DNA from: Azospirillum sp. 412522
GTDB lineage: Bacteria > Pseudomonadota > Alphaproteobacteria > Azospirillales > Azospirillaceae
Direction of reading: 5' to 3'
NCBI RefSeq assembly: GCF_019805165.1
Contig: NZ_RWIJ01000022.1
Location: forward strand, 1-64,000
DNA length: 64,000 bases
Shown here: positions 34,616-42,235 of the stretch, one piece after another
How the letters are laid out: each line of letters opens with the position of its first letter
Position numbering within the stretch: the first letter of the stretch is position 1
Notes under the pieces: generated by a model
Told to the model about the DNA's origin: nothing
Database searches by the model: none
Seen by the model: the letters and a program-made list of their open reading frames with translations, nothing else
Made by a program: the position numbers and the translations under genes

Positions 34616-34692
34616 TGCAACTTGGTTGCGTTTCCTCCCGAACCAACTCAGGGCGGCCCGGCGGCGATACCGTCAGGCCGCCTTTTCTTTTT
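34616..34692 (+). ncRNA. Candidate small RNA with a CCUCCC loop
   Basis: Between tex and the ECF operon, on the plus strand, a stem TTGGTT/AACCAA (34622-34627 and 34641-34646) exposes the loop GCGTTTCCTCCCG, which could pair with Shine-Dalgarno sequences. It is followed by a GGCGGCC/GGCCGCC hairpin (34652-34658 and 34676-34682) and a T-rich run TTTTCTTTTT. TATACC at 34604 is a possible -10, giving a start near 34616, but no good -35 is seen. The layout recalls anti-SD-loop small RNAs of alphaproteobacteria. No open frame is credible here. Confidence 0.45.
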
Positions 34693-34698
34693 CTGCCC

Positions 34699-34733
34699 AA
34701 AAAAAGGGCCGGGACGAACATGCCGTCCCGGCC
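34699..34733 (-). terminator. Terminator of the ECF sigma operon
   Basis: On the minus strand a 10-bp stem GGCCGGGACG/CGTCCCGGCC (34707-34716 with 34724-34733) is followed by a run of seven T. It lies 41 bases after the stop of the metal-sensor gene, the last of the operon. It faces the terminator of the candidate small RNA. Confidence 0.85.
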
Positions 34734-34773
34734 TGACCCCGGAAGTGTCTGCCACCGGTCGAAACCGAAAGGA

Positions 34774-35217
34774 TCAGGGAAGGCGGCTTTCAGCGAGACG
34801 CAGGCGGCCTTCCGGGGAGAGACGGGAAAGGGTTTCAACGATGCGCGTTTCCACCTCGTTGCGCAGTGCGGCATCGTTGGCGTGGACCGTATCGAACAGG
34901 GCCTTGACGTCGGCGGGATCGAAGGGCTGCGCCATCAGGGCCGTGCGCAGGCGGGGCGGGAACTCCTCCCGGCTGACATGCATGCGGATGAACAACGGAC
35001 GGGCGTCGTCCAGGGCCTTGCGCAGGACCCCGGCGTCGGCGGGCGACAACTGCTGCGACACGTCGTCGACGAAACGTTCCAGCATACGCTCCGGCCCGCC
35101 GGGCGGCGGGGGAGGGCGGAAGCTGTGGGCGACGACGAAGCCGACCGCCAGCATGTTGAGCGCAAGGGACCCGACCAGAAGGAACCAGGGCCAGCGGCGC
35201 CGGATCGACGGCGTCAT
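34774..35217 (-). CDS. Periplasmic heavy-metal sensor/resistance protein
   Basis: A 147-residue protein anchored by one N-terminal membrane span (about 10-30), with a Pro-rich linker and a helical periplasmic domain. The domain ('LSPADAGVLRKALDDARP ... FDPADVKALFDTVHANDAALRNEVETRIVETLSRLSPEGR') matches the Metal_resist/CnrX-like four-helix group. Its ATG overlaps the stop of the anti-sigma gene (ATGA). By analogy with CnrX it could sense metal or envelope stress and signal through the anti-sigma factor to the sigma factor. Confidence 0.78.
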   Translation of the reverse strand: MTPSIRRRWPWFLLVGSLALNMLAVGFVVAHSFRPPPPPGGPERMLERFVDDVSQQLSPADAGVLRKALDDARPLFIRMHVSREEFPPRLRTALMAQPFDPADVKALFDTVHANDAALRNEVETRIVETLSRLSPEGRLRLAESRLP

Positions 35218-35642
35218 CGCGTGTCTCCCAGATAGCTGACGATCATCACGCCGGACAGGCCCGGCGTACTTGTCTTTTCGAAGGAAATCAGTCCCTGGCT
35301 GTAGACGAGGAACCCGACCAGCACCATGCTGGCCAGGAATCCGGCCAGTGGGGCAGGGCGGAAGGGTGGCCGCGACAGGAACCATGGAACGAACTCGGGC
35401 ACGATCCGCTGCGCCAGGCAGTCGGCGATCCGATCATAGACCTGCGCCTCGCGCCGGGCGGAGACCAGCGGGGTGGAGGCGGCATCCAGCAGGGCATCGG
35501 TGAGAGCCGCGTCAGCCAGCATGTCGCGGGCCTCGATGCTCCCCTCCAGAAGGGCCAGTGCGTCCACCTTGGCCGAATGCGGCCAGCGGTCCAGATCGGC
35601 ACCATAGGCGGCGGCGTGGCGTTTGAACTCTTTGAGCGTCAT
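35214..35642 (-). CDS. Small membrane anti-sigma factor
   Basis: A 142-residue protein with a cytoplasmic helical part (1 to about 90), one membrane span (about 95-115) and a short periplasmic end. It lacks the HxxxCxxC zinc motif of the common anti-sigma domain. The role is inferred from position: it is translationally coupled to an ECF sigma gene upstream (ATGA at 35639) and to a periplasmic sensor downstream, the arrangement of CnrYXH-like systems. Confidence 0.7.
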   Translation of the reverse strand: MTLKEFKRHAAAYGADLDRWPHSAKVDALALLEGSIEARDMLADAALTDALLDAASTPLVSARREAQVYDRIADCLAQRIVPEFVPWFLSRPPFRPAPLAGFLASMVLVGFLVYSQGLISFEKTSTPGLSGVMIVSYLGDTR

Positions 35643-36247
35643 GACCGTACACCGTCCTTCTGACGGATCAGGGGTTGAAGCCGGGCCCGCACGACACGGC
35701 GTGCCCGGACCAGCAGACTTTCCATAGCAGAAACAGACACCTGCAGTATTTCCGAAGCCTCAGCGCACGTCATCTCCTCATGGTAGCAGAGGCTCAGCGC
35801 CGCCCGCTGCCGTTCGGGCAGAGCGGCGATGGCGGCGTCCACCGCGGCGCTGATGCGGATACCGTCGACCACCGTCTCGGCGCTCCAGGCCGGGTCGGCG
35901 ATCTCGTCGGCGGCATCCAGGGGGGCGAAGCTCCGCCGCCGCTTGTAGTCGATGGCGCGGTTCACCACGATCCTGTAAAGCCAGGTCGTGAACCGGGTTC
36001 CGTCGCCGCGCCAGCGGTCGGCATTGGCCCAGATCTGCAGGAAGGCGTCCTGTGCGACCTCTTCGGCGTCGGCGGCGTTCCCGACCACCCGTTGGGCCAA
36101 AGCGATGCTGCGGCGCAGATGCCGGCGCGTGAGTGTTCCAAACGCTTTTCGGTCACCGGCCGCCGCGTCCGCCATCAACGCCTCGTCCGTCACCGTTTCC
36201 TCGGTAGGCTCCACGCCGTCTTCCGCCTGCCCTTGGGTTGCTGTCAT
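35639..36247 (-). CDS. ECF-family RNA polymerase sigma factor
   Basis: A 202-residue sigma factor with region 2 ('EVAQDAFLQIWANADRWRGDGTRFTTWLYRIVVNRAID', about 70-110) and region 4 ('ALPERQRAALSLCYHEEMTCAEASEILQVSVSAMESLLVRARR', about 140-185). It heads a three-gene operon with start and stop codons overlapping throughout. The ATG at 36247 was chosen; a GTG seven codons upstream is possible. It should direct transcription in response to the metal or envelope signal sensed by the downstream proteins, and probably its own operon. Confidence 0.9.
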   Translation of the reverse strand: MTATQGQAEDGVEPTEETVTDEALMADAAAGDRKAFGTLTRRHLRRSIALAQRVVGNAADAEEVAQDAFLQIWANADRWRGDGTRFTTWLYRIVVNRAIDYKRRRSFAPLDAADEIADPAWSAETVVDGIRISAAVDAAIAALPERQRAALSLCYHEEMTCAEASEILQVSVSAMESLLVRARRVVRARLQPLIRQKDGVRS

Positions 36248-36344
36248 GGATTTATACGCCGCAAGCACAGGAGTCCTGCGCAGTGGTCCGCGGGTTTCCG
36301 GTAAGGGTTTTCCCCAAGGGAGGCTGCTTCCAAGGATTAGTTTC

Positions 36345-36360
36345 CATAAGATGACTTATG
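36345..36360. promoter_or_regulatory. Palindrome upstream of the ECF operon
   Basis: CATAAG-ATGA-CTTATG is a perfect 6-4-6 inverted repeat about 100 bases upstream of the sigma gene, in the 326-base gap before the small peptide gene on the other strand. It may be an operator. Apart from this repeat and the promoter-like elements at 36478, the gap shows nothing recognisable. Confidence 0.3.
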
Positions 36361-36477
36361 TGTTTTCCATCTGTAGGCGCAAAGTTAAACTGTCAGTCCC
36401 TCGCACCATGGAAGTTCCAGCTTTCCATCCGGTTTTCATTACCGTACGGCACGGCAAACATGCTTGCCCGTCCGTCG

Positions 36478-36502
36478 GGAACGGTTCCCTCGAAAATCGG
36501 TT
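36478..36502 (+). promoter_or_regulatory. Possible general-stress (EcfG-type) promoter of the small peptide gene
   Basis: GGAAC at 36478-36482 and GGTT at 36499-36502 are separated by 16 bases. This is close to the alphaproteobacterial EcfG promoter (GGAAC, 16-17 bases, then CGTT). It lies 71 bases before the 28-residue peptide gene. The -10 element differs by one base. Confidence 0.35.
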
Positions 36503-36573
36503 GTTCCAAGCATGAACGTGGCGTCACCAAAGACTGGGGACGTTGCGAACGAGGCTATGGAAGGACAGACGCA

Positions 36574-36660
36574 ATGCTCAAGATTTTCGGCTGGGCAATC
36601 CTGATTATCTTCATCATCGGCCTGCTGGTCGTCACCGGAATCCTGAAGCTGATCTTCTGA
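36574..36660 (+). CDS. 28-residue single-span membrane peptide
   Basis: A short gene preceded by GGAAGGA at a good distance from its ATG. The product is one hydrophobic helix (residues about 4-25, rich in Ile, Leu and Val) with a Lys at each end, and nothing else. Such small inner-membrane peptides are often stress-induced and tune membrane complexes; no function is known here. It is read from a longer open frame whose upstream part lacks any ribosome site. Confidence 0.55.
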   Translation: MLKIFGWAILIIFIIGLLVVTGILKLIF

Positions 36661-37216
36661 GCTGGATCGACATGCCCTGCCCTGCCCGTCCGTCTGTTTC
36701 TCTGCCGCCAGGGTGTGGCGCAGATGGGCACGGCAGTCGGCAGCCATCCGGCGGATCAGATCGTCACAGGTTGGGATATCGTCGATCAGACCGATCACCA
36801 TGTCCGCCGGCACCATGCCGGCATCGATGTCGCCGGATTGCAGGGCCGTCCGTCCCCGCTGCCCGGCTGCGGCCGGATCTCTCGAACCGGACGCAGCCGG
36901 GACGCCATTTGCATAAGCGAAGCAAGGCTTGAAGTGGGCCTATGATCTTCGATGTATGATAAAAGATCAGGCAACCTGAAAAATCCAAAGCCAAGCGAGA
37001 AACGTATCCTAGGATAATGAAGTATAGGGTCTGACAGGACATCCTGTCGTTTCGTTCACCTCAACGCGGTGCGCGGTGCGGAAACAGGGTTTGGACGCCG
37101 CTGGTTGTGCTGAATACCGATGGAACCCATCGGCACATGTCAGCGGCCCCGATTGAAGCGGGTCCATTCCGCGGACGGCCCGTCGGACTTGTGACCGAGA
37201 TGAGCAAAGGACGACT
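36661..37216. other. Gene-poor gap before the phytochrome operon
   Basis: These 556 bases hold no intact gene. The first half contains a decayed minus-strand fragment (36697-36870). The second half is AT-rich for this genome and includes TGATCTT-N13-AAGATCA (36943-36969), an inverted repeat that could be an operator, and the leader of the phytochrome gene. No clear promoter could be chosen. Confidence 0.5.
36697..36870 (-). pseudogene. Remnant of the C-terminus of a nitronate monooxygenase-like gene
   Basis: On the minus strand an open stretch reads 'QSGDIDAGMVPADMVIGLI' then 'DDIPTCDDLIRRMAADCR'. This resembles the C-terminal end of 2-nitropropane dioxygenase/nitronate monooxygenase proteins. 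No start codon, FMN-binding core or upstream homology is visible, so only the tail survives. Identification is from remembered family pattern and is tentative. Confidence 0.4.
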
Positions 37217-39475
37217 GTGACGCCTGCAACCGGACCGGAACCGTGGCCCCAGACCATGGCGGGCACTTTCGACCTCGACGCCTGCGCGCGCGAACCGATC
37301 CACCTCCCCGGCAGCATTCAGCCGCACGGCCATCTTCTGGCGGTTGCGGCCGACACCCTTCGTCTGGTCTGCGCGAGCGCCGAGGCCGGCGCGGTGTTGA
37401 ACCGCCCGACCGCCGAGGCCTTCGGACTGCCGGTCGATCAGCTGATCGATGCCGTTTCAATGGCCGCGCTCGTCCGTGGTCTGCGCACCGCTCCCGTCGA
37501 ACCGGTGCAGCTCGACATCCTGCGCCTGCGGAGTGGCGGCGACTATCAGGCCATCGCACACCGATCCGGCGATCTGGTGATCCTGGAGCTGGAGGAACTG
37601 CCCGCCACCGGCGCCGGCACGCTGGAGGCGCTGTATCCGCAGATGCGCGAAGGCATCCGGCGTATGCAGGCCGCCCATGATTTCGATGCTCTGCTGAAGA
37701 GTACCGCGGAAGAGGTGCGGGCGCTGACCGGGTTCGACCGGGTCCTGGTCTACCGCTTCGACGAGCAATGGAACGGCACCGTCATCGCGGAGGACGGCAA
37801 TGGCCGCCTGCCCTCCTACCGAGGCCTGCGGTTTCCGGCCTCCGACATCCCGCAGCAAGCCCGGCGGCTCTATGCGCTGAACCGTCTGCGGTTGATCGCC
37901 GACGCCCGTTACCAGCCGGTTCCGCTCCTTATCGGGAACCGGAAGGCTCCGCCGCCGGATCTCAGCTTTTCCGTGCTGCGCAGCGTGTCGCCGGTGCATC
38001 TGGAATATATGCGCAACATGGGCACGCCGGCGTCGATGTCGATCTCCGTGATGGACGGCGACAGGCTGTGGGGCCTGATCTCCTGCCATCATGCCGAGCC
38101 GCGGCAGGTCTCCTTTGCGGTACGCACGGCCTGCGACCTGCTGGGGCAGGTGCTGTCCAGCCAGATGATCGCGCTGGAACGGGCGCTGGACGCCGATCAC
38201 CGCATCCGTTCCAAAAGCATCCAGGCCCGGCTGCTGGCTCATATGGCCGCGGCGGAGCGTTTCATCGACGGGCTGGCCGAGGACCGCGAGGATCTGCTGG
38301 GCCTGGTCAACGCCGATGGCGCCGCGATCCTGTTCGACGGTGATTGCCGGCTGGTCGGCCGCACGCCGCCGCAGGAGGTGGTCGAGGCCATCGCCGCCGG
38401 ACTGGCGGGCCAGGGCATCAAGGACCTCTACGCCAGCCACCAGTTGCCGATTGAAATGCCGGCGGCGGCGGGGATGGACAGAACCGCCAGCGGCCTGCTG
38501 GCGATCTCCATCTCGCAACTGCACCCCAGCTACCTCTTGTGGTTCCGGCCGGAGATCGTGCAGTCCATCGACTGGGCCGGCGATCCCAAGAAGCCGCTCG
38601 ACGCCAGCGGCGGGCTTTCGCCGCGCAGTTCGTTCGAGGCGTGGAAGGAGACGGTGCGCGGCCAGTCCCTGCCCTGGCGCCACGGCGAGATGGAAGCCGC
38701 CGGCGATTTCCGCAACGCCATCGTCAGCATCGTTCTGCGCAAGGCCGAGGAGATGGCCGCGCTGAACGACGAGCTGCGCCGCAGCAACGGCGAGCTTGCC
38801 GCCTTCTCCTACTCGGTCTCGCACGACCTGAGGGCTCCCTTCCGCCACGTCACCAGCTATGCCGAGCTTCTGCGCTCACGCGCCGCCGACAAGTTGAACG
38901 AGCGGGAGCGCCATTACCTGGACAGCATCATCGAGGCGGCGAGTTCGGCCGGCCGGCTGGTCGATGGGCTTCTGCACTTCTCGCAGCTGGGCCGCGCCAC
39001 CCTGGCACGGGTGGAGGTCGACGCCGGCCGGTTGGTGGAGGAGGTGCGCCACCTGCTGGAGCCGGACCTGCGGGGCCGAGACGTCCGCTGGGCCGTGCAT
39101 CCGCTGCCCAGCGTCAACGGCGATCCGACCATGCTGCGGCTGGTGGTGCAGAACCTGCTGTCCAACGCCATCAAATACACGCGCGACCGGGCCGACGCCG
39201 AGATCGAGGTCGGTTGCCGCACCACGGCCGATGCGTACGAGTTCTTCGTCCGCGACAATGGCCGTGGATTCGACATGGCCTACGCCGGCAAGCTCTTCGG
39301 CGTCTTCCAGCGCCTGCACCGCGAGGAGGAGTTCGAGGGCATCGGCATCGGCCTCGCCAATGTCCGCCGAATCGTGGAGCGCCACGGCGGGCGGGTCTGG
39401 GCCGAAGGCCGGCTGGACCAGGGTGCGACCTTCCATTTCTCCCTGCCGCGGTCCGCAGCCGCAGAATCGAGGTAG
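37217..39475 (+). CDS. bphP: Bacteriophytochrome histidine kinase
   Basis: A 752-residue red/far-red photoreceptor. The biliverdin-attachment cysteine is C23, before 'EPIHLPGSIQPHG' of the PAS domain. The GAF domain carries PASDIP (D210) and the chromophore-pocket H261, a PHY domain follows (about 330-500), then a HisKA domain with H536 in SVSHDLRAP and an HATPase with DNGRGFD and GIGIGLANV. All photochemical and kinase residues are present. It heads a tight operon with a receiver protein, a second kinase and a second receiver. The first ATG is used. No haem oxygenase gene is adjacent. Confidence 0.95.
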   Translation: MTPATGPEPWPQTMAGTFDLDACAREPIHLPGSIQPHGHLLAVAADTLRLVCASAEAGAVLNRPTAEAFGLPVDQLIDAVSMAALVRGLRTAPVEPVQLDILRLRSGGDYQAIAHRSGDLVILELEELPATGAGTLEALYPQMREGIRRMQAAHDFDALLKSTAEEVRALTGFDRVLVYRFDEQWNGTVIAEDGNGRLPSYRGLRFPASDIPQQARRLYALNRLRLIADARYQPVPLLIGNRKAPPPDLSFSVLRSVSPVHLEYMRNMGTPASMSISVMDGDRLWGLISCHHAEPRQVSFAVRTACDLLGQVLSSQMIALERALDADHRIRSKSIQARLLAHMAAAERFIDGLAEDREDLLGLVNADGAAILFDGDCRLVGRTPPQEVVEAIAAGLAGQGIKDLYASHQLPIEMPAAAGMDRTASGLLAISISQLHPSYLLWFRPEIVQSIDWAGDPKKPLDASGGLSPRSSFEAWKETVRGQSLPWRHGEMEAAGDFRNAIVSIVLRKAEEMAALNDELRRSNGELAAFSYSVSHDLRAPFRHVTSYAELLRSRAADKLNERERHYLDSIIEAASSAGRLVDGLLHFSQLGRATLARVEVDAGRLVEEVRHLLEPDLRGRDVRWAVHPLPSVNGDPTMLRLVVQNLLSNAIKYTRDRADAEIEVGCRTTADAYEFFVRDNGRGFDMAYAGKLFGVFQRLHREEEFEGIGIGLANVRRIVERHGGRVWAEGRLDQGATFHFSLPRSAAAESR

Positions 39476-39479
39476 CCCG

Positions 39480-39953
39480 ATGGCCGCTCTGAAACCGATC
39501 CTGCTGGTCGAGGACAATCCCAAGGACCTGGAACTGACGCTGGAGGCCTTCGCCGAGGCGCAGCTCGCCAACGACATCGTCGTCGCCCGCGACGGGGCGG
39601 AGGCGCTGTCCTACCTGTTTCGCGAAGACGGGCATGCGGTGGCCGAGCCGACCGACCCGAAATATCCGGCGGTCATCATCCTCGACATCAAGCTGCCGAA
39701 GGTCGATGGCATCGAGGTGCTGCAGCGGATCAAGGCCAATGACAGCACCCGAGCCATCCCCGTGGTCATGCTGACCTCCTCCAAGGAGGAGCAGGACCTC
39801 GTCCGCAGCTACCGGCTGGGGGTGAACGCCTTCGTGGTCAAGCCGGTCGGCTTCAAGGAGTTCTTCGACGCGATCCGCGATATCGGCAGTTTCTGGGCGA
39901 TCCTGAACGAGCCGCCGCCCGGCTGCCATCCCCGCAGGCCGCGCGGCACCTGA
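39480..39953 (+). CDS. Single-domain response regulator (Rcp1-like)
   Basis: A 157-residue protein made only of a receiver domain, with the acidic pocket E11-D12, phosphoacceptor D69 (in IILDIKLPK) and the conserved Lys in VVKPVGF. The insertion 'LFREDGHAVAEPTDPKYPAV' before the acceptor strand is typical of Rcp1-type regulators paired with phytochromes. It starts 5 bases after the phytochrome stop and its stop overlaps the next start (TGATG). It should take phosphate from the phytochrome kinase and lacks an output domain. Confidence 0.92.
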   Translation: MAALKPILLVEDNPKDLELTLEAFAEAQLANDIVVARDGAEALSYLFREDGHAVAEPTDPKYPAVIILDIKLPKVDGIEVLQRIKANDSTRAIPVVMLTSSKEEQDLVRSYRLGVNAFVVKPVGFKEFFDAIRDIGSFWAILNEPPPGCHPRRPRGT

Positions 39954-41467
39954 TGGCCGACTTGATGGACCCCACCGCCGGCTCTCCCGCCGGCTCCGCC
40001 GGTAACGACGGCGGCCCGACCAATTCCGGGCCGCCGATCCTATGCCGTGTCCTGCTGCTGGAGGACAGCGGCATCGACGCCGATCTGGTTCGCGAGCATC
40101 TGCTGATGATCGACGATCATGAGTTCGACATTCAGCGGGTCGAGACGCGGCAGGCCTTCGTCGATGCCATCGCGGACGGCGGTCCCTTCGACCTGATCCT
40201 GTCCGACTTCGACCTGCCGGACTTCGACGGCATGTCGGCGCTGGCCATTGCGCGCGACCGGTTGCCGCGGATTCCCTTCATCTTCGTGTCCGGCATGCTG
40301 GGCGAGGAGAACGCCATCGAGGCGCTCAAGAAGGGCGCCACCGATTATGTCGTGAAGCTGCGGATGGAGCGGCTGCAGGTCGTGGTTCGCCGCGCCCTGG
40401 TGGAGGCGCGCGACCGCAACGAGCTGGCCGACAAGCGCAAGGCCCTGGCGGAAAGCGAGGCTCGGCTGCGCTTCGCGCTGGAGGCCGGTCGGCTCGGCTC
40501 GTGGGAGCTGACGCTGGCGACCAACCAGTTGCGCGTCTCGTCGATCTGCGCCGCCAACCTGGGCCTTCCCGGTCCGGAGGCGATCCCGACCTATGAGCAG
40601 TTGCTGGGACGCGTCCATCCCGACGACCGCGAGCATCAGAAGGCGACGGTCCAGCAGGCGCTGGCCAGCGGCTCGCCGCTCGACATGGAATACCGGACGA
40701 TCTGGCCCGACGGCAGCGTCCATTGGGTTCAGGTGCGCGGCCGCGCCATCTATGATAGGAACGGCAAGCCGACCGGACTGGCCGGCGTCTCGCTCAACAT
40801 CACCGACCGCAAGAAGGCTGAGGAGCGGCAGCTCCTGCTGCTGGAGGAGCTGAATCACCGGGTCAAGAACACGCTGGCGATGGTGCAGTCCATCGCCCGG
40901 CAGACCCTGCGCGCCGCCCCGTCGGTCGAGGCCTTCCCGGATGCCTTCCAGTCGCGTCTGCGCGCCCTGGCCCAGGCCCACGACCTGCTGACCCGCCGCC
41001 ACTGGCAGGGCGCCTCGCTGAGCGAGATCGCCGCACTGACGCTGGAACCCCATGTCCATGCCGGCCGCGTCCGGGTCGGTGGACCGCCGGTCAACCTGAC
41101 CACCGGCGTGGCGGTGTCGCTGCACCTCGCCTTTCACGAGCTCGCCACCAATGCCGCGAAATATGGCGCCCTGTCGGCGGAGAACGGCCGGATCGATCTG
41201 GACTGGGAGATCGCGCGCGCCTTCCAGCCCTCGGCGCATGACACGGCCGGCGGTGCCGTCCGCAACGGTGCCGGCGCGTTGATCTTGCGCTGGCGCGAGA
41301 GCGGAGGTCCGCCGGTGGTGCCGCCGACCCGTCGAGGCTTCGGTTCCCGCCTGATCGAGCGCGGCCTTGCGCACGAGTTGGAGGGCGATGTTGCCCTTGC
41401 GTTCGAACCCGCCGGCGTGCGATGCCGGCTCGTCATTCCTCTATCGTCGCGAGTGAGCCCGCAGTGA
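39953..41467 (+). CDS. Hybrid REC-PAS-HWE histidine kinase
   Basis: A 504-residue protein: an N-terminal receiver domain with D85 (in LILSDFDLP), a PAS domain (about 180-290, ending 'GVSLNITDRKKAEERQ'), then an HWE/HisKA_2-type kinase with H302 in LNHRVKNTLAMV and an ATPase domain with 'HELATNAAKYGAL'. It has no membrane span. The receiver at the front suggests it is controlled by phosphate from the phytochrome branch, and its kinase then signals to the last receiver in the operon. Its stop overlaps the next start (GTGA). Confidence 0.92.
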   Translation: MADLMDPTAGSPAGSAGNDGGPTNSGPPILCRVLLLEDSGIDADLVREHLLMIDDHEFDIQRVETRQAFVDAIADGGPFDLILSDFDLPDFDGMSALAIARDRLPRIPFIFVSGMLGEENAIEALKKGATDYVVKLRMERLQVVVRRALVEARDRNELADKRKALAESEARLRFALEAGRLGSWELTLATNQLRVSSICAANLGLPGPEAIPTYEQLLGRVHPDDREHQKATVQQALASGSPLDMEYRTIWPDGSVHWVQVRGRAIYDRNGKPTGLAGVSLNITDRKKAEERQLLLLEELNHRVKNTLAMVQSIARQTLRAAPSVEAFPDAFQSRLRALAQAHDLLTRRHWQGASLSEIAALTLEPHVHAGRVRVGGPPVNLTTGVAVSLHLAFHELATNAAKYGALSAENGRIDLDWEIARAFQPSAHDTAGGAVRNGAGALILRWRESGGPPVVPPTRRGFGSRLIERGLAHELEGDVALAFEPAGVRCRLVIPLSSRVSPQ

Positions 41468-41832
41468 CCGACACGAATTTGTCGAACCTGACCGTCCTGA
41501 TCGTCGAGGATGAACCGCTGATCGCCATGAGCCTCGAGGATGCCCTGCTCGACCAGGGGGTGGTCTGTCTCGGCCCGGCCGGTTCCGTCTCCGCGGCACT
41601 GGAGATGATCGAGGCGGGTGGTTTCGACATCGCGCTCCTCGATGTCAATCTGCGCGGCGAGCGGGTGGATGCGGTGGCCGATCGTCTGGCCATGGCAGGC
41701 ATCCCCTTCATCTTCACCACCGGCCATGGGGCCGAGGGGCTGCCCGATGCCCACCGCGCGCGGCCGGTGATCGGCAAGCCCTTCCGTGATGTCGACATCA
41801 CCGAGGCTCTGGCCCGTCATCGGCCGACCTGA
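41464..41832 (+). CDS. Single-domain response regulator, end of the phytochrome operon
   Basis: A 122-residue receiver-only protein with acidic residues in 'VEDEPLI', phosphoacceptor D60 (IALLDVNLRGE) and the Lys of 'IGKPF'. The GTG at 41464 overlaps the kinase stop, so it is translationally coupled; an earlier in-frame ATG at 41422 lies inside the kinase gene. It is the likely target of the HWE kinase. The final output of the cascade is not encoded nearby. Confidence 0.88.
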   Translation: MTDTNLSNLTVLIVEDEPLIAMSLEDALLDQGVVCLGPAGSVSAALEMIEAGGFDIALLDVNLRGERVDAVADRLAMAGIPFIFTTGHGAEGLPDAHRARPVIGKPFRDVDITEALARHRPT

Positions 41833-42235
41833 GTCCCTGGGGCCGGCGCATATCCTCAACCGAGCGGCGCGCAGACCCGACCGCGATGGGACAAGCAGCC
41901 CTGTCCCGGGGCCGGTCGGGACTGCGCCATGGCCTTTTCCTGCCGAGCCTCGGTTTATCGCCGCCTGATCGCACGCGACCGGTCTTGTCCCGCCGGTCTT
42001 CGCATGCGCACAACCCGGAGCCGGGAAACCGGCCTTCCCGTCATCTCCCCATTCCGACGCGACAACCTGTCGCGGCTGACTATCAGTCGTTTTGACAGTG
42101 GCGGCATAACTTATATACTAGTATGCAATTAACGGCGCCTCGCGTGCCGTCCCAGCAAGAATGACTGCCGCTGAAGCATGCGCGACCGCAATGGGGCGCG
42201 GCGACGACGGGATGAAATTCGAAGGAGTGTCGGCC
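41833..42235 (+). other. Gap upstream of kdgT
   Basis: These 403 bases contain no credible gene. The first 250 bases show nothing recognisable. The last part carries the strong promoter and palindrome described at 42092-42128, then the kdgT leader with a clear ribosome site (GAAGGAG). Confidence 0.6.
42092..42128 (+). promoter_or_regulatory. kdgT promoter with an operator palindrome over the -10
   Basis: TTGACA (42092-42097) and TATACT (42114-42119) are separated by 16 bases, close to the sigma-70 ideal. The -10 lies inside a palindrome, TT-NN-ATACTAGTAT-NN-AA (42111-42128), 14 of 18 positions symmetric. A repressor bound there would block transcription, as expected for a sugar-acid permease gene under a GntR- or IclR-type regulator. 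The regulator gene is not in the window. Confidence 0.6.

Noticed and set aside
36929-36960. Sigma-70 promoter for the phytochrome operon (TTGAAG with TATGAT)
   Set aside because: The spacing is 7 or 20 bases for the two TATGAT copies, neither acceptable, and the start codon is over 250 bases away.
36764-37042. 92-codon minus-strand open frame
   Set aside because: It crosses the AT-rich gap and reads the decayed fragment in the wrong frame; no ribosome site and no recognisable domain.
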